The position numbers and the translations under genes were made by a program. Below the pieces are notes generated by a model. That model did not search any database, was not told the origin of the DNA, and saw nothing but the letters and a program-made list of their open reading frames with translations. Positions 1 through 5,413 of a stretch of 5,413 nt of DNA are shown piece after piece. Numbering within the stretch: position 1 is the stretch's first letter; each line of letters begins with the position of its first letter. Origin of the DNA: an uncultured Eubacterium sp. (GTDB lineage: Bacteria; Bacillota; Clostridia; Peptostreptococcales; Anaerovoracaceae); contig URXI01000294.1 of the NCBI GenBank assembly GCA_900551775.1, positions 1-5,413 on the forward strand. The letters run 5' to 3'.

Positions 1-1228
1 CCGCCGTCAGGGTGCAGTAGCGGGCAGGCGGCTGGTATGCGGATTCCACGATGACCGTGATGATCTTCCCACAGGCGTCGATAGTCAGCGGCCCGGTTTC
101 GTCAGCGGCGATATGGAGCGTCCCCTGATTGTCAATGGACGTGGACCGGGAGCTGTTCCCTGCCAGGACGAAGGGGAGGACCACGCCGGGAGCCGGGGTG
201 GTGCCAGATGTGCCGCTGTTTACGGTGTCGGTGATGCCCAGGGTATTTATCAGGTCGCAGGTCTCGCCCTGTTTCAGGGTGAGGGCGCTGGCAGCATTGG
301 GACCGAAGGCACGGTTGCAGCGGTAGACTGTGGCACCCGTCAAATCATTAGGAAGCCTTAGGTTTTGGATGCTCTGTGACGAATCGTTCATCACGACGAA
401 GACGGTGGAGACGCCGGCATTAGTAAAGGGGTTCATGCCGAAAGTGATTAGTTTGTCCGGTATGGCGACGGAAGTGAGGTTGGAGCAACCAAAAAACGCA
501 CCGCTTTCGATGGAAGTGACGGAGCCGGGGATGGTGACGGAGGTCAAGCTGGAGCAGCCGGAAAACGCACGGCTCCCGATGGAAGTGACGGAGCCGGGGA
601 TGGTGACAGAGGTCAGGCTGGAGCAGCCGGGAAATGCACCCGTCTTGATGGAAGTGACAGTGTCACTGATGGTATAAGGACCAATTTTGCCGGGAGGATA
701 GAAGAGCAGGGTTTTGCCGTCCTCACTAAAGACGATGCCATTTTCAGATTTGTAGTGCTGATTCCCGCTGTTCACATCAATGGAAATGAGGCTGGAGCAG
801 GATTCAAACGCGGCCGTCTCGATGGAAGTGACAGAGCTGGGAATGGTGATAGAAGTGAGGCTGGAGCAGCCGGAAAACGCGGCCATCTTGATGGAAGTGA
901 CGGAGTCCGGTATGGTGACGGATCGCAGGCTGGAGCAGTGTTTAAACGCAGAGTACCCGATGGAAGTGACGTCGTAGTCCTGCCCTCCAATGTTCACTTG
1001 GGCTGGAATCTTGATATCGCCAGAGATGCTCTTGTCTGCACCGGTCACTGCGGCAGTTTTCTTGTCTTCATCGGTGACGGTGTAGATGATACCGTTATCC
1101 GCAATAGTATCGCCAAATGCCGCCCACACCTGCTGTGGCAGGACGGACGCGGACATGGCAAATACCAGCAGCAGTGCGGTGAGCAGGCTGGCAAAGCGCT
1201 TTTTCTTAGAGATGGGTTGTTTATACAT
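1..1228 (-). CDS. Secreted BspA-like leucine-rich-repeat surface protein (5' part; C-terminus beyond left edge)
   Basis: An uninterrupted minus-strand frame of 409 codons starts at ATG 1228 and runs off the left edge. Residues 1-36 form a signal peptide: basic KKKR at 8-11, a hydrophobic core from about 13 to 30, and a likely cleavage site after VWA (34-36). Six 23-residue repeats of the pattern VTSIxxxAFxxCSSLTSVTIPxS lie at 87-155 and 191-259. They are split by a segment (156-190, with NGIVFSEDGKTLLFYPPG) that is typical of BspA-type (LRR_5) proteins. Residues about 315-395 contain a beta-rich stretch (SIDNQGTLHIAADETG) that resembles a bacterial Ig-like domain, less certainly. Proteins of this family are exported and often bind host or matrix molecules; the ligand here is unknown. 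No wall anchor is visible because the C-terminus is missing. The start is supported by AAGGAGGGG placed 8 bases upstream. The gene looks more GC-rich than the operon to the right. Confidence 0.9.
   Translation of the reverse strand, partial: MYKQPISKKKRFASLLTALLLVFAMSASVLPQQVWAAFGDTIADNGIIYTVTDEDKKTAAVTGADKSISGDIKIPAQVNIGGQDYDVTSIGYSAFKHCSSLRSVTIPDSVTSIKMAAFSGCSSLTSITIPSSVTSIETAAFESCSSLISIDVNSGNQHYKSENGIVFSEDGKTLLFYPPGKIGPYTISDTVTSIKTGAFPGCSSLTSVTIPGSVTSIGSRAFSGCSSLTSVTIPGSVTSIESGAFFGCSNLTSVAIPDKLITFGMNPFTNAGVSTVFVVMNDSSQSIQNLRLPNDLTGATVYRCNRAFGPNAASALTLKQGETCDLINTLGITDTVNSGTSGTTPAPGVVLPFVLAGNSSRSTSIDNQGTLHIAADETGPLTIDACGKIITVIVESAYQPPARYCTLTA
452..970 (-). repeat. Six 69-bp leucine-rich-repeat units in two tandem blocks of three
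   Basis: Each 69-bp unit encodes one 23-residue LRR. Units read on the minus strand lie at 970-902, 901-833 and 832-764, then, after a 105-bp non-repeat insert, at 658-590, 589-521 and 520-452. The segments encoding CSSLTS and TIPxSVTSI are almost identical between units. The 658-590 and 589-521 units differ at about 9 of 69 positions by eye. Most variation sits in the three residues before AF, which are the variable surface positions of this repeat type. Confidence 0.9.
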
Positions 1229-1233
1229 AGTCT

Positions 1234-1243
1234 TCCCCTCCTT
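1234..1243 (-). promoter_or_regulatory. Ribosome binding site of the LRR protein gene
   Basis: The minus strand reads AAGGAGGGGA, a strong Shine-Dalgarno sequence. Its AGGAGG core lies 8 bases before ATG 1228, which fixes that start. Confidence 0.85.
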
Positions 1244-1271
1244 AGGTGGATTCTTTCGCAGTATTTGCTTT

Positions 1272-1300
1272 AGTATAGCAAAATCGTGGGGGGGGGGCAA
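1272..1300 (-). promoter_or_regulatory. Sigma-A promoter of the LRR gene with a poly-C tract in its spacer
   Basis: On the minus strand, a -35 box TTGCCC (1300-1295, 4 of 6 consensus) is followed by exactly 17 bases and then TATACT (1277-1272, 5 of 6). The -10 box is preceded by TGC, giving an extended -10. Ten consecutive C residues (plus-strand G at 1288-1297) start inside the -35 box and fill the first 7 bases of the spacer. Predicted transcription starts near 1265, giving a leader of about 36 bases before ATG 1228. Any change in tract length alters only the spacer, because the -35 box reads TTGCCC for every tract of three or more C. The promoter is inferred from sequence only. Confidence 0.7.
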
Positions 1301-1403
1301 GCCTATTTGCATGAACTGTGCGTTTTTGACGTAAACCGTAGGAATTAGGGAGAATATGGAAGTCATGGTCAGTAATTTCCTGCATTCCATCCAGCTTTTA
1401 AAT

Positions 1404-1419
1404 TGGCATATAAATTGCT
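1404..1419 (+). promoter_or_regulatory. Sigma-54 (-24/-12) promoter of the regulator gene
   Basis: TGGCATA-TAAA-TTGCT matches the sigma-54 consensus TGGCAYR-N4-TTGCW at every defined position, with the GG and GC doublets correctly spaced. Transcription would start near 1430, about 49 bases before the regulator start codon. The gene it drives is itself a sigma-54 activator, so autoactivation or control by another activator is implied. I see no copy of the GTGTCA half-site (found upstream of the operon) in the 150 bases before this promoter. The only dyad noticed there is a weak ATGGAA (1356-1361) and TTCCAT (1385-1390) pair. Confidence 0.75.
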
Positions 1420-1478
1420 TTGTTTGTTATCATAAGAGATAAAACCGATTTAAACTGCAAAGAAAGGCGGCTGTCATC

Positions 1479-3044
1479 ATGTTAATCAGTAGGATTATGA
1501 GAACCAATGTGGACGAGAAACGATTAGAACAACATATTTACGCCAGCCAGCTGGTCTCTGATATCGATTTGGAGCGCATCAGGGATACGCAAAAGCTGGA
1601 GGTACTGGACGAAAAGGAAAAGAAAGTCGGTGAAATGAGGACGGCAGATTTGATTTATTTGATTGAATCCTCGCAAAAATTGAATTTGAGCGATATCTTA
1701 GACAAGCTGGACGACGGGGTGATTGTGGTAGACGCCGATGGCCGCATCTGCTTTGAAAATGAGGCATACAGCCGCATCGTCGGCGTGTCGGAACGAAAGA
1801 CCATTGGCCGGAACCTGCATGTCGTAGAACCAGATGCCATCCTCCTAAAGGTCTTGGAAACGGGGGAGCCCATTTACCGCAATCGGCAGCTGATTCACTC
1901 TGTAGGGAAGTTTGTCGCCATGCGGATTTACCCCATTGTAAAAAATGGAAAAATCAAAGGCGCTTATTCTATCTTTCAAGACGTCAGTGAGTTTGACAAG
2001 CTAAACCAGGAGTTTCACAGAATGGCGGGAATCGCTCGGGAGTACGGCAATCAGCTCAACGAAAAACAGTCCCTCAGCCACCTGAAAATCGTGCGCAGAA
2101 GCCCAGTCTATGATAAAGTGCTCACCAAAGCGCTCACCATCGCAAGTACCGATGCTTCCGTGCTGATCAGAGGGGAGAGCGGTGTCGGCAAAGAAGTGAT
2201 TACCCGACTGATTCATGAAAACAGCCATCGCAGCGGAAAACCTCTCATCACGGTAAACTGTGCGGCAATACCAGACAGCCTTATCGAGAGCGAACTGTTC
2301 GGCTATGAGGAAGGAGCTTTTACAGGATCAAGGAAGGGCGGCAAGCTGGGGAAATTTGAGCTGGCTCATGAAGGGACACTTTTTCTCGATGAAATCGGAG
2401 ACATGCCCTATGCCATGCAGGCAAAGCTGCTCAGGGCGTTGCAGGAGGGCGAGATAGAGAGGGTTGGCGGCAGCAAGAGTATTTCTGTAGATGTGCGGAT
2501 TGTCGCGGCGACCAATCAGAATCTTGAAGAAATGATCAAAGCAAAGCAGTTCAGACAGGATTTGTATTTTCGTCTCAATGTGGTCAGCATTACAGTACCG
2601 CCGCTGCGGGAACGAAAAGAGGATATCATCCCGTTAATCAATCATTTCCTGCAGAAAAACAATGAGAAATACAGGAAACACATCACGATCTCGCCGGAAG
2701 CTTATCATCAATTTGAAGCATATGAATGGCCGGGCAACGTGAGGCAATTGCAGAATTACGTCGAGTCAATGGTCATCATGACAGATGACGATGGCACTGT
2801 CAGGTCTGTGCCACTGCCGCTAGATAAGAGTGAAAGCAGCCAAAACGCCTGTGAAGAGAGTCTGGTCGACGACCTGCAGAACAGCTTCCTTCTTGAAGAA
2901 GTCTCCTTTGCAGAAGCAGTCAGACGATATGAGCAGCGTCTGATCAGAGCTGCCGTCGAAGGGTGTAATGGGAATCGTGAAATGGCTATTGAAAAGCTGG
3001 GTATCAGCCGCAGAACCTTTTACAGGAAACTGCAGGGTGAGTAA
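1479..3044 (+). CDS. Sigma-54-dependent transcriptional activator (PAS - AAA+ - Fis-type HTH)
   Basis: This 521-residue enhancer-binding protein uses ATP hydrolysis to open promoters held by sigma-54 RNA polymerase. A charged, helical N-terminal segment (1-70) precedes a PAS domain (about 72-175, with DGVIVVDADGRICFENEAYSRIVG), which probably senses a ligand. The AAA+ domain (about 205-430) is complete: Walker A GESGVGKE (232-239), the sigma-54-contacting loop GAFTGS (279-284), Walker B TLFLDEIGD (300-308), the arginine-finger segment FRQDLYFRLN (358-367) and sensor II WPGNVRQL (417-424). A Fis-type helix-turn-helix (about 497-518, GNREMAIEKLGISRRTFYRKL) ends the protein. There is no receiver domain, so it is not a classical two-component response regulator. 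AAAGGCGG lies about 8 bases before ATG 1479; the next ATG (1497) has only a weak site. It sits directly upstream of an operon with a sigma-54 promoter, its probable target. It resembles regulators of amino acid fermentation operons in clostridia, but its specific ligand is unknown. Confidence 0.95.
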   Translation: MLISRIMRTNVDEKRLEQHIYASQLVSDIDLERIRDTQKLEVLDEKEKKVGEMRTADLIYLIESSQKLNLSDILDKLDDGVIVVDADGRICFENEAYSRIVGVSERKTIGRNLHVVEPDAILLKVLETGEPIYRNRQLIHSVGKFVAMRIYPIVKNGKIKGAYSIFQDVSEFDKLNQEFHRMAGIAREYGNQLNEKQSLSHLKIVRRSPVYDKVLTKALTIASTDASVLIRGESGVGKEVITRLIHENSHRSGKPLITVNCAAIPDSLIESELFGYEEGAFTGSRKGGKLGKFELAHEGTLFLDEIGDMPYAMQAKLLRALQEGEIERVGGSKSISVDVRIVAATNQNLEEMIKAKQFRQDLYFRLNVVSITVPPLRERKEDIIPLINHFLQKNNEKYRKHITISPEAYHQFEAYEWPGNVRQLQNYVESMVIMTDDDGTVRSVPLPLDKSESSQNACEESLVDDLQNSFLLEEVSFAEAVRRYEQRLIRAAVEGCNGNREMAIEKLGISRRTFYRKLQGE

Positions 3045-3046
3045 AA

Positions 3047-3109
3047 GTGTCAGAGATAACACTGGTGTCAAATATGGCAAATAATCGTGCCAGATTTGAC
3101 ACCAGTGTC
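3047..3109. promoter_or_regulatory. Candidate enhancer (UAS) for the sigma-54 activator
   Basis: Four copies of the half-site GTGTC(A) occur in 63 bases: GTGTCA at 3047 and 3065, TGACAC at 3097-3102 and GTGTC at 3105-3109. The last two form the perfect dyad GACAC-N2-GTGTC (3098-3109); the left arm has the near copy AACAC-N2-GTGTC (3058-3069). The cluster ends 64 bases before the -24 box at 3174, a usual distance for enhancer-binding-protein sites. It overlaps the terminator hairpin. Binding by the upstream regulator is inference from position and symmetry. Confidence 0.5.
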
Positions 3110-3115
3110 TTTTTT
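3059..3115 (+). terminator. Rho-independent terminator after the regulator gene
   Basis: Two 21-base arms (3059-3079 and 3088-3108) pair at 20 of 21 positions; the single mismatch is A3074 against G3093. An 8-base loop separates them and T3110-3115 follows after one C. The structure begins 14 bases after the regulator stop codon. There is no matching U tract on the minus-strand side, so it would end only rightward transcription. The stem is much longer than a typical terminator needs, which suggests a second role in DNA binding. Confidence 0.8.
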
Positions 3116-3173
3116 GGCACTTTTTGTTTGGAGAAAAATGACGAAAATACTTACGTTTGCAGGGAAGCTTTCT

Positions 3174-3189
3174 TGGCACATTTGTTGCG
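3174..3189 (+). promoter_or_regulatory. Sigma-54 (-24/-12) promoter of the aconitase X operon
   Basis: TGGCACA-TTTG-TTGCG matches TGGCAYR-N4-TTGCW at all defined positions except the last W. Transcription would start near 3200, leaving a leader of about 30 bases before ATG 3231. I see no convincing sigma-A promoter in this gap, so the operon probably depends on sigma-54 and an activator. Confidence 0.8.
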
Positions 3190-3214
3190 TTTATAGTGAG
3201 TAGAGATCAGAGAA

Positions 3215-3219
3215 AGGAG
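3215..3219 (+). promoter_or_regulatory. Ribosome binding site deciding the aconitase X large subunit start
   Basis: AGGAG ends 2 bases before an in-frame GTG (3222) and 11 bases before ATG 3231. A 2-base gap is too short for initiation, so ATG 3231 is preferred, although its spacing is slightly long. The alternative start would add only three residues. Confidence 0.65.
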
Positions 3220-3230
3220 TTGTGAAGACT

Positions 3231-4481
3231 ATGACATTACAATTAACGCCGGAGCAACAGAACATACTGGACGGAAATGAGGGTCCGGCACGGAAACTGG
3301 CTATGGAAATCCTGGTAAAGGTTGGAGAGGGATTTGGTGCGGAGAGACTGATTCCAATCCAAAGTGTACATTTGGTACTGCACGCATACAAGAGCGCTTT
3401 TGATGCTGGCGTGGAGGCGGCAGAAAGAATCGCCGATATGGGCGGCAGGTTTACTGTTGCGACTACTATTGATCCTTATGGGATGGATGCAGAGGATTGG
3501 GAGGGTGCAAAAACCCCAAAAGAATATGCCGTCATGCAGAAAAGGTTAGAGGCGGCGGTTAACCGATTGGGTGTCATCCCCGTATGGACCTGTACGCCGT
3601 ATTACGGCTTCAACATGCCAAAGTTTGGAGAAAATGTGGCATGGTCTGAATCCAGCGCTGTTGCCTTTGCTAATACAGTCCTCGGTGCCAGGACGAATAG
3701 ACAGTCAGCCATTGTTGATATTTGCTGCGGAATTCTGGGTCTTGCTCCAGAAGTAGGGCTGCATCTTGCGGCTGAGCGGCGGGGGCAGGTTCTGATTGAA
3801 CTCAAAATGGACAAACCCTTGCAGGCCTGGGAATATCCGGCTCTTGGATTCAGGCTGGGGCAACTCTTAGGAAACCGTATCGGAGTAGTAGTCGGCATGA
3901 TAGGAACTCCTGAGACAGAGGAACTCAAGGCGTTATGTGCGGCTGCAGCGGCTTCAGGGTCTGTAGCGCTTCTCCATATAGTGGGTATTACCCCAGAGGC
4001 GAGAACCCTGGAGGAAGCCTTTGGCGGAAACCATCCTGAGCAGACTATTACATTTACGAAAAAGGATTTACTGGAAACAAGAGAAAAGATGAACACCCAT
4101 AAAGGGAAAAATGTTGATATCGTAGCTCTTGGGTGTCCACATTATACCATCAACGAAATTATTACTGTGCAAAAGTTATTGAATGGCCGTAAAATCAGTG
4201 ATAACGTCGCCTTGTGGATTTATGCAAATTCTGCTGCCATTGCTCTGGCAGAAAAAATGGGCATTCGTAAGGAACTTGAGAGCCTGGGGGTCACAATCAG
4301 GGCAGAGACGTGCATGATCATTTCGCCTATTGCAGAATGGGGATTCAAGGTGATGATGACAGATTCTGGCAAATGTGTCCATTATGGACCGATGGAATGC
4401 GGAACAGAAATGGTTTTTGGCAGTGTAGAGGAATGTGTTGAATCGGCAGTTCGCGGTCATGTTTGGACAAAGGAGGTGTAA
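3231..4481 (+). CDS. Aconitase X large (catalytic) subunit, DUF521 family
   Basis: This 416-residue protein belongs to the aconitase X large-subunit family, iron-cluster or iron-dependent hydro-lyases. Recognisable family segments are a long AWSESSAVAFANTVLGARTNR block (residues about 137-157), VWTCTPYYG (Cys 121), DICCG (Cys 165 and 166), GCPHYT (Cys 302), ETCMIISP (Cys 361) and SGKCVHYGP near the C-terminus. Several of these cysteines are likely cluster ligands, but I cannot assign which from sequence alone. The length is normal for a stand-alone large subunit. The small subunit follows 3 bases after the stop, so the two form one enzyme. Characterised members dehydrate cis-3-hydroxy-L-proline (bacteria) or mevalonate 5-phosphate (archaea). 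A role in amino acid or hydroxy-acid catabolism fits the M20 and sigma-54 context better than isoprenoid synthesis, but the substrate is unproven. Confidence 0.92.
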   Translation: MTLQLTPEQQNILDGNEGPARKLAMEILVKVGEGFGAERLIPIQSVHLVLHAYKSAFDAGVEAAERIADMGGRFTVATTIDPYGMDAEDWEGAKTPKEYAVMQKRLEAAVNRLGVIPVWTCTPYYGFNMPKFGENVAWSESSAVAFANTVLGARTNRQSAIVDICCGILGLAPEVGLHLAAERRGQVLIELKMDKPLQAWEYPALGFRLGQLLGNRIGVVVGMIGTPETEELKALCAAAAASGSVALLHIVGITPEARTLEEAFGGNHPEQTITFTKKDLLETREKMNTHKGKNVDIVALGCPHYTINEIITVQKLLNGRKISDNVALWIYANSAAIALAEKMGIRKELESLGVTIRAETCMIISPIAEWGFKVMMTDSGKCVHYGPMECGTEMVFGSVEECVESAVRGHVWTKEV

Positions 4482-4484
4482 AAA

Positions 4485-4901
4485 ATGAAAGTATATAAAG
4501 GTCGTACTGTTGTAGGGGGAGGCGCGGTCAAGGGCGAAGCCCTGGTATCAAGGATGTCCTTTGGCTTCTTCGGCGGTGTTAATCCGAAAACCGGAGTTGT
4601 CATCGACGAGTGGCATGATTTATATGGCGAGAACATCAAGGACAAAATTCTCATTTATCCGGAAGGAAGAGGATCAACGGTAGGCGCAGCCATTATTCTT
4701 GCCAGATGCGGCTGTGCACCGAAAGCGATTCTCTTTAATGATAGTGAAATTATCACAGCAACAGGCGGAATCCTTTCTGAAAAATTCTATAGCAGAGAAA
4801 TTCCGATGATGGATCGATTTGAATGTGATGTCACAAAGAATATCAAAACAGGAGATACCGTCAGAGTCAATCCACCGGAAGAAACCATAGAGGTGCTTTG
4901 A
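4485..4901 (+). CDS. Aconitase X small (swivel) subunit, DUF126 family
   Basis: This 138-residue protein corresponds to the swivelling small domain of aconitase X, which closes over the active site of the large subunit. Family signatures are SFGFFGGVNPKTGVVID (25-41; related proteins read SFWGGVDPxTG) and YPEGRGSTVGA (58-68), which includes the conserved GRGS segment and probable active-site serine. The length is typical for a separate small subunit, so no truncation is seen. A very strong AAAGGAGG (4469-4476) sits inside the last codons of the large subunit, 8 bases before ATG 4485, which should give tightly linked expression. The stop codon overlaps the next start by one base (TGATG). Confidence 0.92.
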   Translation: MKVYKGRTVVGGGAVKGEALVSRMSFGFFGGVNPKTGVVIDEWHDLYGENIKDKILIYPEGRGSTVGAAIILARCGCAPKAILFNDSEIITATGGILSEKFYSREIPMMDRFECDVTKNIKTGDTVRVNPPEETIEVL

Positions 4902-5410
4902 TGAAGGAAAGAAATTTAGAGAAGGTAGTGGAGCTGCGTCATCGCTTGCATGCGCATCCGGAATTATCTTACCAGGAATATTGGACAAAAGATACCTTGA
5001 TGGACTTTCTTAAACTACATACAAATCTGACACTATGTGATAAGGGAAAATACTTCTATGCGGTCTATAGAAGCGATGACCTGAACAAGAAAGCAGCAAT
5101 CGCATTTCGAGCTGACATCGACGGGCTGCCTATAGAAGACCAAATTGAGAAACCTTATCGATCCAGATTCCCAGGAATTGGTCATAAATGCGGTCATGAC
5201 GGACATGCGGCGACCTTGTGTGGACTTGCTTTAGAAATCGATAGCATGAAACTGGACCGGGACGTGTATTTAATCTATCAGCATGCAGAGGAAACGGGCC
5301 AGGGAGCAGCAGAGGCGAAAGACTGTCTGATTGAAAATGAGGAAATTGCGGAAATTTACGCTTATCATAACCAGACGGAAAGCGAGACGGGCGAAATTAC
5401 AATTGGCTAA
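4901..5410 (+). CDS. M20-family metallo-amidohydrolase, N-terminal part with early stop
   Basis: The 169-residue product matches the first half of M20 amidohydrolases (hippurate, N-acyl-amino-acid and indole-acetyl-amino-acid hydrolase type), which cleave N-acyl or amide bonds with two metal ions. Visible motifs are RHRLHAHPELSYQE (13-26), RADIDGLP (70-77), GHKCGHDGHAA (94-104; Cys 97 and His 99 as metal ligands), QHAEETGQGA (127-136; Glu 130 as catalytic base and Glu 131 as ligand) and AYHN (154-157; His 156 as ligand). The family is usually about 380-400 residues, so the dimerisation domain and the last metal-binding histidine are missing. The reading stays in register with the family (HN followed by G seven residues on) up to a TAA at 5408-5410, three bases before the window ends. 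It is therefore a nonsense-truncated pseudogene, a sequencing error, or a split gene continued downstream. ATG 4901 overlaps the preceding stop (TGATG) and follows AGAGG by 7 bases; TTG 4898 is a less likely start. Confidence 0.8.
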   Translation: MKERNLEKVVELRHRLHAHPELSYQEYWTKDTLMDFLKLHTNLTLCDKGKYFYAVYRSDDLNKKAAIAFRADIDGLPIEDQIEKPYRSRFPGIGHKCGHDGHAATLCGLALEIDSMKLDRDVYLIYQHAEETGQGAAEAKDCLIENEEIAEIYAYHNQTESETGEITIG

Positions 5411-5413
5411 GGA

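Noticed and set aside
452..970. Regularly spaced repeats as a possible CRISPR array
   Set aside because: The repeats are contiguous 69-bp coding units in frame with a leucine-rich-repeat protein, with no unique spacers.
330..1273. Open plus-strand frames of 115 and 172 codons opposite the LRR gene, with repeats such as MEVTEPGMVTEVRLEQP
   Set aside because: They are antisense shadows of the 69-bp LRR units. The minus-strand frame is longer, has a signal peptide, a strong ribosome binding site and a promoter.
1326..1355. Possible plus-strand sigma-A promoter TTGACG - 18 bases - GAGAAT before the regulator
   Set aside because: The -10 box matches only 4 of 6 positions and the spacer is 18; such matches occur by chance. 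The sigma-54 promoter at 1404-1419 is far stronger, though basal sigma-A transcription cannot be excluded.
1356..1390. Inverted pair ATGGAA and TTCCAT upstream of the regulator promoter as an activator site
   Set aside because: Six-base arms 23 bases apart are easily found by chance and do not resemble the GTGTC sites upstream of the operon.
3115..3130. A second -24-like box TGGCAC just after the terminator
   Set aside because: The bases at the -12 position read GTTT rather than TTGC, so it is not a complete sigma-54 promoter.
3602..4096. Minus-strand open frame of 164 codons opposite the aconitase X large subunit
   Set aside because: The plus-strand gene is clearly a conserved family member; the minus frame has no recognisable domain or ribosome binding site.

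Overview
The window most likely comes from a Gram-positive anaerobe of the Clostridia type, of medium GC content. The reasons are strong AGGAGG-type ribosome binding sites, a BspA-like leucine-rich-repeat surface protein, a sigma-54 activator of the kind common in amino-acid-fermenting clostridia, and a two-subunit aconitase X. No rRNA or marker gene is present, so a finer placement is not possible.

Layout. (1) Positions 1-1228, minus strand: the first 409 codons of a secreted leucine-rich-repeat protein that runs off the left edge. It has a signal peptide, six 23-residue repeats and the start of a possible Ig-like region. (2) Positions 1229-1478: a divergent intergenic region. It holds a sigma-A promoter for the surface protein whose 17-bp spacer contains a 10-base poly-C tract, and, facing the other way, a full-consensus sigma-54 promoter. 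(3) Positions 1479-3044, plus strand: a PAS / AAA+ / Fis-type sigma-54-dependent activator. (4) Positions 3045-3230: a long terminator-like inverted repeat that also carries four GTGTC(A) half-sites, then a second near-consensus sigma-54 promoter. (5) Positions 3231 to the right edge: a tightly packed operon with the aconitase X large subunit, the aconitase X small (swivel) subunit, and an M20-family amidohydrolase that stops after 169 codons.

Proposed logic. The PAS-containing activator probably senses a small molecule, binds the repeated GTGTC sites about 65-130 bp upstream of the -24 box, and switches on the aconitase X-amidohydrolase operon. It may also drive its own sigma-54 promoter. 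The operon looks catabolic: the amidohydrolase would release a hydroxylated amino acid or similar acid, which aconitase X would dehydrate. Known aconitase X enzymes are cis-3-hydroxy-L-proline dehydratase in bacteria and mevalonate-5-phosphate dehydratase in archaea; the actual substrate here cannot be read from sequence.

Most notable observations: the poly-C tract in a promoter spacer (a classic phase-variation design), the paired sigma-54 promoters around the regulator, the inverted repeat that may serve as both terminator and enhancer, and the apparent truncation of the M20 gene.
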